A stretch of 41,263 bases of DNA from Paracoccaceae bacterium (lineage in GTDB: Bacteria; Pseudomonadota; Alphaproteobacteria; Rhodobacterales; Rhodobacteraceae): the NCBI GenBank assembly GCA_029938175.1, contig JAPYON010000007.1, positions 1 through 41,263 of the forward strand, written 5' to 3'. Each line of letters starts with the position of its first letter. Within the stretch, counting starts at the first letter, position 1. The notes under the pieces were generated by a model. That model was not told the origin of the DNA. It searched no databases and saw nothing but the letters and a program-made list of their open reading frames with translations. This document shows, piece after piece, positions 1 to 9,218 of this stretch. Both the position numbers and the translations under genes were made by a program.

Positions 1-63
1 CGCTGCCGTGGTAAAGGCGTTTCATGGTGCGCAGCATGGCGGATAATGAGGCGCGGCCAAGTG

Positions 64-600
64 CTACTCGGCCGCCGCAATCGCAGGAAAAATCCGTTCA
101 TCCAGTACGCGCTGTGTCAGCGGGCCGGTGTGCCGATAAAGGACTTTGCCTTCGCCGTCGATCACGAAAGTTTCCGGAATACCGTAAGCGCCCCATTCCA
201 ATCCAGTGCGACCGGCGCTGTCTGTTCCGATCTTGGCGAAGGGGTCGTCAAGTTCCTCCAGAAAAGCCAGGGCGTTTTCCGGTTTATCCTTATAATTAAG
301 CCCGATGATATTTATGCCATCTTCGGCCATGCTCATTAATATAGGATGCTCCGCGCGACAAGGTGCGCACCAACTGGCCCAGAAGTTCACCAGTTTCACC
401 CCTTCAACGCGCAAATCTGCATCCGTTGGAGCAGGATCTTCACGCAACTTTTCAACCTTGATCAAGGCGGGGGATTCGCGGCCAATCATAGTGCTGGGCA
501 GAACGTTTGCATCATTTCTGGTGAGGCCGAAATAGAACAGACCAGCAAGACCAAGAAAGATGATGGGTGGGATTGCAACATAAGGGCTTATTTTAGCCAT
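64..600 (-). CDS. ccmG: Thiol:disulfide interchange protein CcmG/DsbE (thioredoxin-like, WCAPC motif)
   Basis: ORF with N-terminal membrane anchor and '[16 protein letters not shown]' plus '[23 protein letters not shown]', typical of CcmG/DsbE; last gene of a ccm operon. Confidence 0.95.
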   Translation of the reverse strand: MAKISPYVAIPPIIFLGLAGLFYFGLTRNDANVLPSTMIGRESPALIKVEKLREDPAPTDADLRVEGVKLVNFWASWCAPCRAEHPILMSMAEDGINIIGLNYKDKPENALAFLEELDDPFAKIGTDSAGRTGLEWGAYGIPETFVIDGEGKVLYRHTGPLTQRVLDERIFPAIAAAE

Positions 601-742
601 TCCGGCGGGGCTCCAGTTTATCCAATTGCTTTTTGACTTTACGGGCGCGGATGATCGACAAGATCACAATCGCGGCTACCAGAATTATCGTCGCAGCATA
701 AGCCGTCAGGATAGTATCTCCGTATTTTCCAAGATCAGGCAT
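593..742 (-). CDS. ccmD: Heme exporter protein CcmD (49 aa, not in the supplied ORF track)
   Basis: Manual translation [53 protein letters not shown] overlap with the ccmC stop and overlap with the ccmG start; single TM helix followed by basic tail as in CcmD. Confidence 0.88.
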   Translation of the reverse strand: MPDLGKYGDTILTAYAATIILVAAIVILSIIRARKVKKQLDKLEPRRNG

Positions 743-1467
743 CAATTCGCCTCCTGCAATAATAACGCCTTAACGCGACGCGCGCGGATTTCGGTGCGGG
801 TGCGCAGGAATACCAGCGCCAAGAATAGAAAGAAGAATCCCGCCATGGACAGCAACAAGGGTTGGTAAAACACGTCCGAAACGTGCTCTTCTTTGTCCAG
901 CGACAACGACGCCCCCTGATGCAAACCTTGGTTCCAGAAGTTCACCGCATAGCGTGAAAGCACAGCGAAAACCGTACCGACCATAGCCAGAACGGATGTC
1001 AGATCAGCGGCCTTGTCAGGCTCGTCAATGGCTTCCCACAGGGCCATATACCCCAGATAAAACACAAACAGTATCATGAACGAGGTCAAACGCGGATCCC
1101 ATTCCCAATATGTTCCCCACATTGGTTGCCCCCAGATCGCGCCGGTAATCAGCGCAATCAACGTCAACGTCATCCCCACAGGCGCCGCCGCCCGTGCAAC
1201 TAGTGCCGAGACATGATGCCGTCGGATCAACCAGATCAGGGATGCTACGAACATCACGCCCCAAGCGTTAATAGCCAATGTTGCAGCTGGCACGTGGATA
1301 TAGATGATTTTTACGGTAGAACCGAAATTCTCGGCCTCGGGGGTGAAGAAAAATCCCCAGATAATACCGGTGGCCAGACAACCGATTGCAAGCGCCGTGA
1401 TCCACGGTAACACTTTGCCGGTAAGGCGCATAAAGCGAACGGGGTTCGCAAACTCCCAGATAGACAT
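742..1467 (-). CDS. ccmC: Heme ABC transporter permease CcmC
   Basis: Multi-TM ORF with the tryptophan-rich 'WGQPMWGTYWEWDPRLTS' heme-handling motif. Confidence 0.96.
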   Translation of the reverse strand: MSIWEFANPVRFMRLTGKVLPWITALAIGCLATGIIWGFFFTPEAENFGSTVKIIYIHVPAATLAINAWGVMFVASLIWLIRRHHVSALVARAAAPVGMTLTLIALITGAIWGQPMWGTYWEWDPRLTSFMILFVFYLGYMALWEAIDEPDKAADLTSVLAMVGTVFAVLSRYAVNFWNQGLHQGASLSLDKEEHVSDVFYQPLLLSMAGFFFLFLALVFLRTRTEIRARRVKALLLQEAN

Positions 1468-1545
1468 GTTTGTTGTCCTTATGTTGTTTATATTTTCCTA
1501 TGCGCTGCAGGCCCGCGTTGCAACGGGCTTTTGGTCACATATACG

Positions 1546-2217
1546 CTAGCGCATATGCATTCGCAGGGCCGCAGCGGCGGCGATCGGGGTTAGGGCTAGG
1601 GTAAACAGCGTGACCCCAGCCAGAAATTGAAACGCTGGCACCACGTCCATTCCTTCGGATGCAGCAGCAACGCAGCGCGCCCCAAAAATCAGCGTCGGGA
1701 TGTAAAGCGGCAATACCAGCAGCGATAACAACAAGCCACCGCGCCGGATGCCAACGGTCAGGGCCGCGCCGATTGCGCCCAGAAAACTAAGGGCAGGTGT
1801 CCCAACGGCAAGGCTAATGACCAGCCACCAATATGCAGTATCCGGCAGACTTAATGTAATACCCAGTATCGGCGCGGCAATCACCAACGGCAGTCCCGTC
1901 GTTAGCCAATGCGCGAATGCTTTGATAGCCACCAGTCCTTCCAGCGGCATGGGCGACAGCGCCAAAATATCCAGCGTCCCGTCCTCAAAATCCGCCTGAA
2001 ATAGCCGATCAAGCGACAGCAAACAGGCCAGTAGCGCAGCAATCCACAAAGTTCCAGGTGCGATTTGTGCCAACAGATGCGGCACAGGACCAACGCCAAA
2101 CGGAATCAGCATCACAACGATCAGGAAAAACGCGAGGCCCAACCCCGCTCCGCCACCGGAACGTAGTGCGAGGCGCAATTCACGCATCAGAACGGCTAAC
2201 GTCGCGTTCATTCCCAT
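1546..2217 (-). CDS. ccmB: Heme exporter protein CcmB
   Basis: Multi-TM ORF 'RELRLALRSGGGAGLGLAFFLIVVMLIPFGVGP', 'QADFEDGTLDILALSPMPLEGLVAIKAFAHW' typical of CcmB; between ccmA and ccmC. Confidence 0.95.
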   Translation of the reverse strand: MGMNATLAVLMRELRLALRSGGGAGLGLAFFLIVVMLIPFGVGPVPHLLAQIAPGTLWIAALLACLLSLDRLFQADFEDGTLDILALSPMPLEGLVAIKAFAHWLTTGLPLVIAAPILGITLSLPDTAYWWLVISLAVGTPALSFLGAIGAALTVGIRRGGLLLSLLVLPLYIPTLIFGARCVAAASEGMDVVPAFQFLAGVTLFTLALTPIAAAAALRMHMR

Positions 2218-2864
2218 GCCTCCGATAAAAATGGATCGCTTGAGGGTGTTGCAGTCCGCATGTTGGTCGGATCGAGTGCGATAACACGTGCGCCCTCAAG
2301 CCCCAGTTCAATATGCGTAGCAATCAGCGCCATGCCACCACCAGCGCAATGTGCCTTGATAATATCGGCGAACCGCGCGGTGGTTTCCGTGTCCAGCGAT
2401 ACCGTCGGTTCGTCCAGCAACCACAAAACCCGCCCCGAAACCACCAGCCGCGCCAAACCGAGTCGCCGCTTTTGTCCCGCCGAGCACGCATGCGCAGGTC
2501 GGTCCCAAATCTCGGCCAATGCGAATTGATCTACGGCATTGTCAACCGAGCCACCCTCAAACAGCCGCGCCCAGAACGTCAGATTTTCACCCACCGTCAA
2601 TTGCGGCTTGATCGCATCCAGATGTCCCGAAAAGGCGATTTGCTCCTGCACGCCGTCAACGTCTTTGTCCAGCGCAATCCCATTCAGTATCACTGACCCT
2701 TCAGAGGGCAGCATTCCGGCCAACGCCCGCAGCAACGTCGATTTTCCAGCCCCGTTCGGGCCACGAAGCATCACGGCTTCGCCTGCCTCGATCACGAAAC
2801 TCTGATTCGAAAAAATCAGACGCCCCGTGCGAAAGCAGGCCAGATTAGAAACATTCAAACTCAT
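2208..2864 (-). CDS. ccmA: Heme ABC exporter ATP-binding protein CcmA
   Basis: Walker A 'GPNGAGKST', signature 'CSAGQKRRLGLARL', Walker B 'LWLLDEPTV'; overlaps ccmB start. Confidence 0.95.
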   Translation of the reverse strand: MSLNVSNLACFRTGRLIFSNQSFVIEAGEAVMLRGPNGAGKSTLLRALAGMLPSEGSVILNGIALDKDVDGVQEQIAFSGHLDAIKPQLTVGENLTFWARLFEGGSVDNAVDQFALAEIWDRPAHACSAGQKRRLGLARLVVSGRVLWLLDEPTVSLDTETTARFADIIKAHCAGGGMALIATHIELGLEGARVIALDPTNMRTATPSSDPFLSEAWE

Positions 2865-2906
2865 GCATTTTCTCTAGCCTATTGTGATTGCAGGGGGAAG
2901 GGGCTG

Positions 2907-3690
2907 TTACGCCTCAGCCAGAAAACACCGGAATGTCGCCCCGATCATGTAGCTTCCATCTTCTTGCTTGAATGCAGTCAACGCGTTTGCAAATGTATCC
3001 TGCACCGCGTCTTCCCCCGAAGTATTAATGGCCAGCGCCACAACACCCGCAGACATCGATCCCCTAAGGGCTGTAGCCTCGTCGGGATATTGCCAAGGAC
3101 AACCGGCATCGAAAATTTCCAGAGATTTCAAGCCTGCATCCTATGCAAACCCACGCAATGTGGCCTCGTCCGACAACGTAAAAGATCCGGGCGCCCCGGG
3201 TGGAGGTTGCGGCAACAGTGGTTTGATCGCGCCAATCAAACCTGCCGCTTCCATGCCCTCTGGTTCACCCCATGTCAAAATCACAACCGTGCCTCCGAGT
3301 TTGGCAACTCGCCGCGCCTCGGCCAGCGCGATCCCCGGGTTTCCGGCGTATTGGAATGAATTAAATCCGGCTGCGATATCAAAATAATTATCCTCATAGG
3401 GCAACTTTTCGATATTTCCCTGTTGAAACTCGGCGTTCGGCGAGCGTGTACGTGCAATCGCCAGCAGTTTCTCGGCAGCATCAATCCCGCTAACTTCTGC
3501 GCCTCGGTTTGCCGCAATTGCCATAGCCAACGTCAAGATACTGCGTGGCTCCGCCAACCTTGGTTCGATCCAGTGCTGCCAAAAAAGCAGGACGGACCGT
3601 ACCTTCCTGAATATCGGCCCAGTCCTGCGCTCTCGCACCCCATAATTTTCCGTTTTTTTCAGCGGTCCTTGGTTTATTGTCTTCAGACAT
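2907..3690 (-). pseudogene. Class I SAM-dependent methyltransferase, disrupted (frameshift near SAM motif I plus in-frame TAG)
   Basis: Three consecutive ORF fragments (3490-3690, 3141-3638, 2907-3131) assemble into one methyltransferase: 'GATQYLDVGYG' / 'AANRGAEVSGIDAAEKLLAIARTRSPNAEFQQGNIEKLPYEDNYFDIAAGFNSFQYAGNP...' / TAG at 3141-3143 / 'DAGLKSLEIFDAGCPW...'. Confidence 0.85.
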
Positions 3691-3874
3691 ATTATCCCTC
3701 CCTTTTAATTATCCGTCGACACTACTTCAGACTGTTCTCTTTGGCATTTTGCCGGATTTTTGACATCGATTTCAATATTCGGTATACAATTGCACACAGG
3801 GGCATTAAAGCGCATTGTACACGAACCGCATTCGGGGCATAGCACCCCGAACCCATCCCAAACGGAGGCCCCAT

Positions 3875-6562
3875 ATGACCATCCAAGTCGGCACTGATTT
3901 CGCAAAAACCCGCCGCGATCTGAAAGTCGGATCACAAACGGTTTCCTATTATTCCATCACTGCCGCACAAGAGGCCGGCTTTGGCGATTTTTCACGCCTG
4001 CCTGCTGCCCTAAAAGTGGTTCTGGAAAATATGCTGCGGTTCGAGGATGGCAAGACAGTCACGACTGACGACATCAAAGCCTTCGCCGAATGGGGCACGA
4101 ATGGTGGTAAAAACCCGCGCGAAATCGCCTATCGACCAGCCCGCGTGCTGATGCAGGATTTTACCGGCGTTCCAGCCGTTGTTGACCTAGCCGCGATGCG
4201 CGACGGCCTTGTCGCCCTTGGTGGCGACGCCGAGAAAATTAACCCACTTACACCTGTGGATCTGGTCATCGACCATTCGGTTATGATCGACGCATTCGGC
4301 ACGCCGCGCGCTTTTGCAACGAACGTCGAGCGCGAATATGAACGCAACCTTGAACGCTACACGTTCCTCAAATGGGGCCAGTCCGCCTTTAACAATTTCC
4401 GCGTAGTTCCTCCGGGAACGGGTATCTGCCATCAAGTTAACCTTGAATATCTGGCGCAAACGGTTTGGACTGACAAAGACCAAAACGGCAATGAGGTCGC
4501 ATACCCCGATACGCTAGTCGGCACAGACTCCCATACCACCATGGTCAACGGCCTTGCCGTTCTGGGCTGGGGCGTTGGGGGCATCGAAGCCGAGGCCGCC
4601 ATGCTCGGCCAGCCGATCTCTATGCTGATCCCCGAGGTTGTAGGCTTCAAGCTGACAGGCGAAATGGTCGAAGGCACAACCGCGACCGACCTCGTGTTAA
4701 AAGTCGTAGAAATGCTGCGCGCCCACGGCGTCGTAAGCAAATTCGTCGAATTCTACGGCGAGGGGCTGGATAATCTGCCACTGGCAGACCGCGCCACCAT
4801 CGCCAACATGGCCCCGGAATACGGCGCGACATGTGGCTTCTTCCCGATCGACAACGAAACCCTACGCTATTTGCGCGTATCTGGTCGCGACGAAGACCGC
4901 ATCGCACTGGTCGAAGCCTATGCCAAAGAAAACGGCTTCTGGCGCGGGGCGGACTACAACCCAATCTACACCACCACGCTATCACTGGACATGGGCACAA
5001 TCGTTCCGGCTATTTCCGGCCCTAAACGCCCGCAGGACTACGTAGAACTGGACATCTCGACCGAAGCCTTCAAATGGCAGATGGAAAACACCTTCAAACG
5101 TCCTCTAGACAAACAGGTTCCTGTCGAAGGTGAAGATTACACAATGTCCTCAGGAAAAGTCGTGATCGCTTCGATCACGTCCTGTACCAACACCTCGAAC
5201 CCATACGTCATGATCGGCGCTGGCCTCGTTGCCCGCAAGGCCGCTGCCTTGGGCCTAAACCGCAAACCTTGGGTGAAAACCTCGCTGGCACCGGGAAGCC
5301 AAGTGGTTTCTGCCTACCTGGAAGCGGCAGACTTGCAAAAAGATCTCGACGCAATCGGCTTTAACCTCGTTGGCTATGGCTGCACAACCTGCATTGGTAA
5401 CTCTGGTCCAATCCAGCCCGAATTATCTGCTGCGATTGCCGAGGGCGATCTGGTCGCAACTTCGGTTCTATCCGGTAACCGCAACTTTGAAGGCCGCATT
5501 TCCCCCGACGTTCGCGCCAACTATCTGGCATCACCGCCACTGGTGGTTGCCTACGCGATTGCGGGCGACATGAATATCGACTTGACCAGGGAACCACTAG
5601 GGCAAGACCGCGGCGGCAATGATGTTTACCTGAAAGACATTTGGCCAACTTCGCAAGAAGTGTCCGAACTGGTCGACAAAACCGTTACACGAGAGGCCTT
5701 CCAGTCCAAATACGCAGACGTCTTTGCAGGCGACGAAAAATGGCAGGATGTGGAAACAACCGACAGCCTAACCTATGATTGGCCTGCGTCCTCTACCTAT
5801 ATCCAGAACCCGCCATACTTCCAGGGCATGTCCAAAGAACCAGGCACAATCTCGGACGTTAAAGATGCCCGCCTTCTGGCCGTTCTGGGCGATATGATCA
5901 CCACCGACCACATCTCGCCAGCTGGTTCGTTTGCCGCTGACAGCCCTGCCGGAAAATACCTGATCGACCGTCAAGTCGGCCCGCACGAATTTAACTCGTT
6001 CGGCTCGCGACGCGGCAACCACCAAGTCATGATGCGCGGCACTTTCGCCAACATTCGCATCAAAAACGAGATGCTCGACGGCGTCGAGGGTGGTTATACC
6101 AAAGGCGCAGGCGGCGAGCAAACCTCGATCTACGACGCCGCAATGGCCTACAAGGAAGCAGGCACTCCACTGGTGATTATCGCGGGCGAGCAATACGGCG
6201 CCGGATCATCACGCGACTGGGCCGCCAAGGGCACATCGCTTCTGGGCGTCAGCGCCGTGATCGCCAAAACATTCGAGCGTATCCACCGCTCAAACCTCGT
6301 CGGCATGGGCGTAATCCCGTTCGAATTCACCGGCAACGATGACCGCAAAACGCTGGGCATCACGGGTGAAGAAACTATCTCGATCACGGGACTGGAAGGT
6401 GATTTACAGCCACTATCCGACGTGCCAGCGACCATCACTTATGCTGATGGAACCGTTAAAGAGATCACTTTAAAGTGTCGGATCGACACCCAAATCGAAA
6501 TCGAATACGTCGAAAACGGTGGGGTTCTGCACTACGTCCTGCGGAATTTGGCGAAAATCTAA
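3875..6562 (+). CDS. acnA: Aconitate hydratase AcnA
   Basis: Start chosen at ATG 3875 with upstream GGAGG (ORF track begins at 3815); 'DTLVGTDSHTTMVNGLAVLGWGVGGIEAEAAMLGQP', 'ASITSCTNTSNP', 'GYGCTTCIGNSGP', 'SSRDWAAKGTSLLGV'. Confidence 0.97.
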   Translation: MTIQVGTDFAKTRRDLKVGSQTVSYYSITAAQEAGFGDFSRLPAALKVVLENMLRFEDGKTVTTDDIKAFAEWGTNGGKNPREIAYRPARVLMQDFTGVPAVVDLAAMRDGLVALGGDAEKINPLTPVDLVIDHSVMIDAFGTPRAFATNVEREYERNLERYTFLKWGQSAFNNFRVVPPGTGICHQVNLEYLAQTVWTDKDQNGNEVAYPDTLVGTDSHTTMVNGLAVLGWGVGGIEAEAAMLGQPISMLIPEVVGFKLTGEMVEGTTATDLVLKVVEMLRAHGVVSKFVEFYGEGLDNLPLADRATIANMAPEYGATCGFFPIDNETLRYLRVSGRDEDRIALVEAYAKENGFWRGADYNPIYTTTLSLDMGTIVPAISGPKRPQDYVELDISTEAFKWQMENTFKRPLDKQVPVEGEDYTMSSGKVVIASITSCTNTSNPYVMIGAGLVARKAAALGLNRKPWVKTSLAPGSQVVSAYLEAADLQKDLDAIGFNLVGYGCTTCIGNSGPIQPELSAAIAEGDLVATSVLSGNRNFEGRISPDVRANYLASPPLVVAYAIAGDMNIDLTREPLGQDRGGNDVYLKDIWPTSQEVSELVDKTVTREAFQSKYADVFAGDEKWQDVETTDSLTYDWPASSTYIQNPPYFQGMSKEPGTISDVKDARLLAVLGDMITTDHISPAGSFAADSPAGKYLIDRQVGPHEFNSFGSRRGNHQVMMRGTFANIRIKNEMLDGVEGGYTKGAGGEQTSIYDAAMAYKEAGTPLVIIAGEQYGAGSSRDWAAKGTSLLGVSAVIAKTFERIHRSNLVGMGVIPFEFTGNDDRKTLGITGEETISITGLEGDLQPLSDVPATITYADGTVKEITLKCRIDTQIEIEYVENGGVLHYVLRNLAKI

Positions 6563-6578
6563 TACCGTAAACCTGATA

Positions 6579-6613
6579 ACCAAAACGCCCGCTATCTAGG
6601 TGGGCGTTTTTGC
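6579..6613 (+). terminator. Intrinsic terminator downstream of acnA
   Basis: AAACGCCCGC-tatctag-GTGGGCGTTTTTG stem-loop with T run just after the acnA stop. Confidence 0.75.
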
Positions 6614-6614
6614 T

Positions 6615-7206
6615 TTAGTCGTCACGCTCCGGCGCATTCGGGTCAACAGGCATCTTATGCGCGATACCTTTATGGCAGGTGTGATACACGGTTCTCCCCG
6701 CTCATGCCCTTCCTGCATTTTTTCGCTGGCACGACGGCCTTGCAGCGCGAAGTTCGTCGCTTCAAAGGAATGGCAGTTTCGACACTCACGGCTATCGGTG
6801 GCCCCCATCGTCCTCCAGACATTGTTGGCCATCTCCCATCGATGTTCCTCGAATTCTTCGATCGTGTCGATTTTACCGATAAACATGCCCCAGACTTCGC
6901 CGCTCGCCTGAATTTGCGTATAAGTTTCGGAGTCCATTCGTGTGGCACATGGCAGTCAGAACGGATCGCGCGTACGCCCGATGCATTCTGATAATGCGTG
7001 GATTCCTTATATTCGACGTAAACCAACTGCTCCATATCATGGCAGGATATGCAAAACTTAAGGGTGTTGGTGGCCTCCATCGCGGTGTTGAATCCGCCCC
7101 AGAATATGATGCCGCCAATGAAGCCTACAAAAATAATGGCACCCCAGGCAAAACGCGCTGTTGGTGCCTAAAACCATTTCCAGTTTTTTTTGATGAAGCG
7201 TATCAT
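6615..7206 (-). pseudogene. NapC/NirT-family membrane-anchored tetraheme cytochrome c, disrupted
   Basis: Reassembled product: MIRFIKKNWKWF[TAG]APTARFAWGAIIFVGFIGGIIFWGGFNTAMEATNTLKFCISCHDMEQ...GVRAIRSDCHVPHEWTPK(fs)QASGEVWGMFIGKIDTIEEFEEHRWEMANNVWRTMGATDSRECRNCHSFEATNF...(fs)TCHKGIAHKMPVDPNAPERDD*. Confidence 0.85.
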
Positions 7207-7219
7207 TTCGTGCCCCCTA

Positions 7220-7261
7220 AAAACGTCAAAAGTTGCCCGCACCTTTTGCGCGGGCAACTTG
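7220..7261 (-). terminator. Intrinsic terminator between the diheme cytochrome c and NapC-like pseudogenes
   Basis: Minus strand AAGTTGCCCGCGCAAAAGGTGCGGGCAACTTTTGACGTTTTT, strong stem followed by T-rich tail. Confidence 0.65.
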
Positions 7262-7271
7262 ATTAATCATA

Positions 7272-8009
7272 TTACTCTACGGGCAGAGTTTGCAGGTATG
7301 CCAATACATCGGTAGATACTTGCGGCCCGAATGCCCGCAACGCCGGCATGTTTTCCGCTGGTTGGCCATTCATGATTTTCTGAATGATTCCCCAAGGGTT
7401 TTTGTTGGCAAGAGCGCCAAGTAGCGGCATGTCTTTTGGAAGGCTACCGTCAGCACCATGGCAGTTGGAGCAAATGGTGTTGAAATACTCTTCACCTTTT
7501 GCAACATCACCGATGGCCGCTTTAGTGCCTCGATCTATATATGCATCAATGTTAAACTGACCAGCAGAGACGAAGTTCGCCAGATCAAGGTAATCCTGAT
7601 CGTCCATCATACCGCCGAACCCGTGGGTCTCGTCTTTTATGATGGCAACAATGTCTGCTGTTGGCGCGCCAGCCATATCTTGCAGGCCGGTAATGCCTGT
7701 CATATATGAACCGGATGCATATGCCCCGTCGGCACCCATCAAGTCCCAACCATGGCAAGCTTTACAGCGCTGTGTCGCGTCGCCAGTTTTGTTGGTATTG
7801 CTCGCAGGCTAGGAGAAGTGCGTTTCTTCCAGTTTAGGTGCCTTAATGACTTTATACCACTTGTCGTAAAATTGTCCTCCGCGCGCAATAGACGAGGTAA
7901 TCGCGTCTGCGTTCGCAGGTAGTGCAGTTGCGGAAAAGCTAGCTATGGCGAGGGCAGAGGCGATCGCCAAGGGTACCAGTTTTCCTATTCTTCGGTTAAG
8001 GTTAAGCAT
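7272..8009 (-). pseudogene. Secreted diheme c-type cytochrome, interrupted by an in-frame TAG
   Basis: ORFs 7809-8009 (signal peptide, 'GGQFYDKWYKV...EETHFS') and 7272-7742 are in the same frame, separated only by TAG at 7809-7811; readthrough gives 'HFS*PASNTNKTGDATQRCKACHGWDLMG...' with heme motifs CKACH and CSNCH. Confidence 0.85.
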
Positions 8010-8087
8010 AGCGCCCTCCTTTAGGATAATACGGTAGTCTCACGTTTTCGTGATGTCTGCAGTCTGAGTTATAATTGCGGGGTGTCA

Positions 8088-8101
8088 TTGATTTAAGTCA
8101 A
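8088..8101. promoter_or_regulatory. FNR/Dnr-like box TTGATTTAAGTCAA
   Basis: Matches TTGAT-N4-ATCAA with one mismatch; about 80 bp upstream of the diheme cytochrome c start (8009, minus strand). Confidence 0.6.
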
Positions 8102-8149
8102 ATAATGCTGGTATCAACAATTTGTGCCTAAAGTGGAAACAATGCGTTT

Positions 8150-8190
8150 TTGCAAATAAAAACGCCCACGGTTTCCCGCGGGCGTTTCCA
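8150..8190 (-). terminator. Intrinsic terminator for the ABC transporter / pyrimidine operon
   Basis: Minus strand GAAACGCCCGCGGGAAACCGTGGGCGTTTTTATTT; GC stem, GAAA-type loop and T-rich tail directly after the substrate-binding protein gene. Confidence 0.8.
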
Positions 8191-8209
8191 ATTTCAAACC
8201 TTCAGTAAC

Positions 8210-9202
8210 TTACTTCAAAGCTTCGTCTGTAATCGCATGAGTCCAAGCACCTGTTGGCTCCATAGTGATAACCGGATCGGAACCACCGGACATCAACGAA
8301 GCAACCGTACGCTCGTATGCAGCGACATCAAGCGCGCCGTTCGAACCAGCAGTCAGTTTGGCGATCTCGTTCATCATACGGATCTGGTGCTCTTCAGTCT
8401 GTGCACCGGAAGCGTCGTTTTCAAGAACGATCATAGCAGCCTCGGTTGGGTTTGCTTCAGCCCATTTCCAGCCAGCCATGGATGCGCGAACAAAGCGAAC
8501 CATACGATCGACAAACGCCGCGTCATTCAGGTTCTCTTCCAGCACATACATGCCGTCCTCAAGCGTCGCAACGCCCTGATCCTGATACTTGAACACGATC
8601 AAATCGTCCGCAGTAAGACCCGCGTCAATGATCTGCCAGTACTCGTTATATGTCATAGTCGACACACAATCAGCCTGACCCTGAAGGATCGGATCAACGT
8701 TGAAGCCCTGCTTCAGAACCGTCACGCCATCGTCGCCACCGTCAACCGAAAGGCCGAGCTGCGACATCCAGCTAAGGAACGGATACTCGTTGCCATAGAA
8801 CCAAACGCCGAGTGTTTTACCAGCGAAGTCGGCAGGGGACGCAATGCCACTGTCTTTACGGCACGTCAGCATCATGCCCGAGGACGCGAAAGGCTGCGCG
8901 ATGTTAACCACGTTCAGGCCTTTTTCACGCGAAGCAAGCGCGGAAGGCATCCAGTCAAGAACAACATCAGCACCGCCACCAGCGATAACCTGTGCTGGCG
9001 CAATATCAGGGCCACCCGGCTTGATTGTCACGTTCAGGCCTTCGTCGGCATAGAACCCGTTGTCCAGCGCAACATAGTAACCAGCGAACTGCGCCTGCGT
9101 TACCCACTTAAGTTGCAGCGTAACATCGTCCGCCGCCTGTGCTGCAAAACCGCCGAACATCATTGCTCCGGTTAGCGCGGTTGTGAAAATCTTATTCATC
9201 AT
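8210..9202 (-). CDS. ABC transporter substrate-binding protein, NMT1/THI5-like
   Basis: Signal peptide then 'DDVTLQLKWVTQAQFAGYYVALDNGFYADEGLNVTIKPGGPDIAPAQVIAGGGADVVLDWMPSALASREKG', classic NMT1/THI5 pattern. Confidence 0.93.
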   Translation of the reverse strand: MMNKIFTTALTGAMMFGGFAAQAADDVTLQLKWVTQAQFAGYYVALDNGFYADEGLNVTIKPGGPDIAPAQVIAGGGADVVLDWMPSALASREKGLNVVNIAQPFASSGMMLTCRKDSGIASPADFAGKTLGVWFYGNEYPFLSWMSQLGLSVDGGDDGVTVLKQGFNVDPILQGQADCVSTMTYNEYWQIIDAGLTADDLIVFKYQDQGVATLEDGMYVLEENLNDAAFVDRMVRFVRASMAGWKWAEANPTEAAMIVLENDASGAQTEEHQIRMMNEIAKLTAGSNGALDVAAYERTVASLMSGGSDPVITMEPTGAWTHAITDEALK

Positions 9203-9218
9203 ACTCTCCTAGTTAGTC

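Noticed and set aside
3141-7811. Three premature stops are all TAG (3141, NapC-like codon 13, 7809), suggesting TAG recoding (pyrrolysine or suppressor)
   Set aside because: TAG is used as the ordinary terminal stop of ccmG, ccmB and prpE here, the expected residues at the three sites differ, and the same genes carry frameshifts and a lost heme cysteine. DUF1223 is broken by TAA instead.
8150-8160. TTTGCAAA near 8154-8161 as another ScfR/RamB site
   Set aside because: It lies in the tail of the ABC operon terminator, far from propionate genes, and is a single copy
6579-8190. Similar AAACGCCC...GGGCGTTT inverted repeats flanking the dead cytochrome region, as if marking a mobile element
   Set aside because: Each is a normal intrinsic terminator at a gene end with T-rich tail; loops differ and no transposase or target-site duplication is seen
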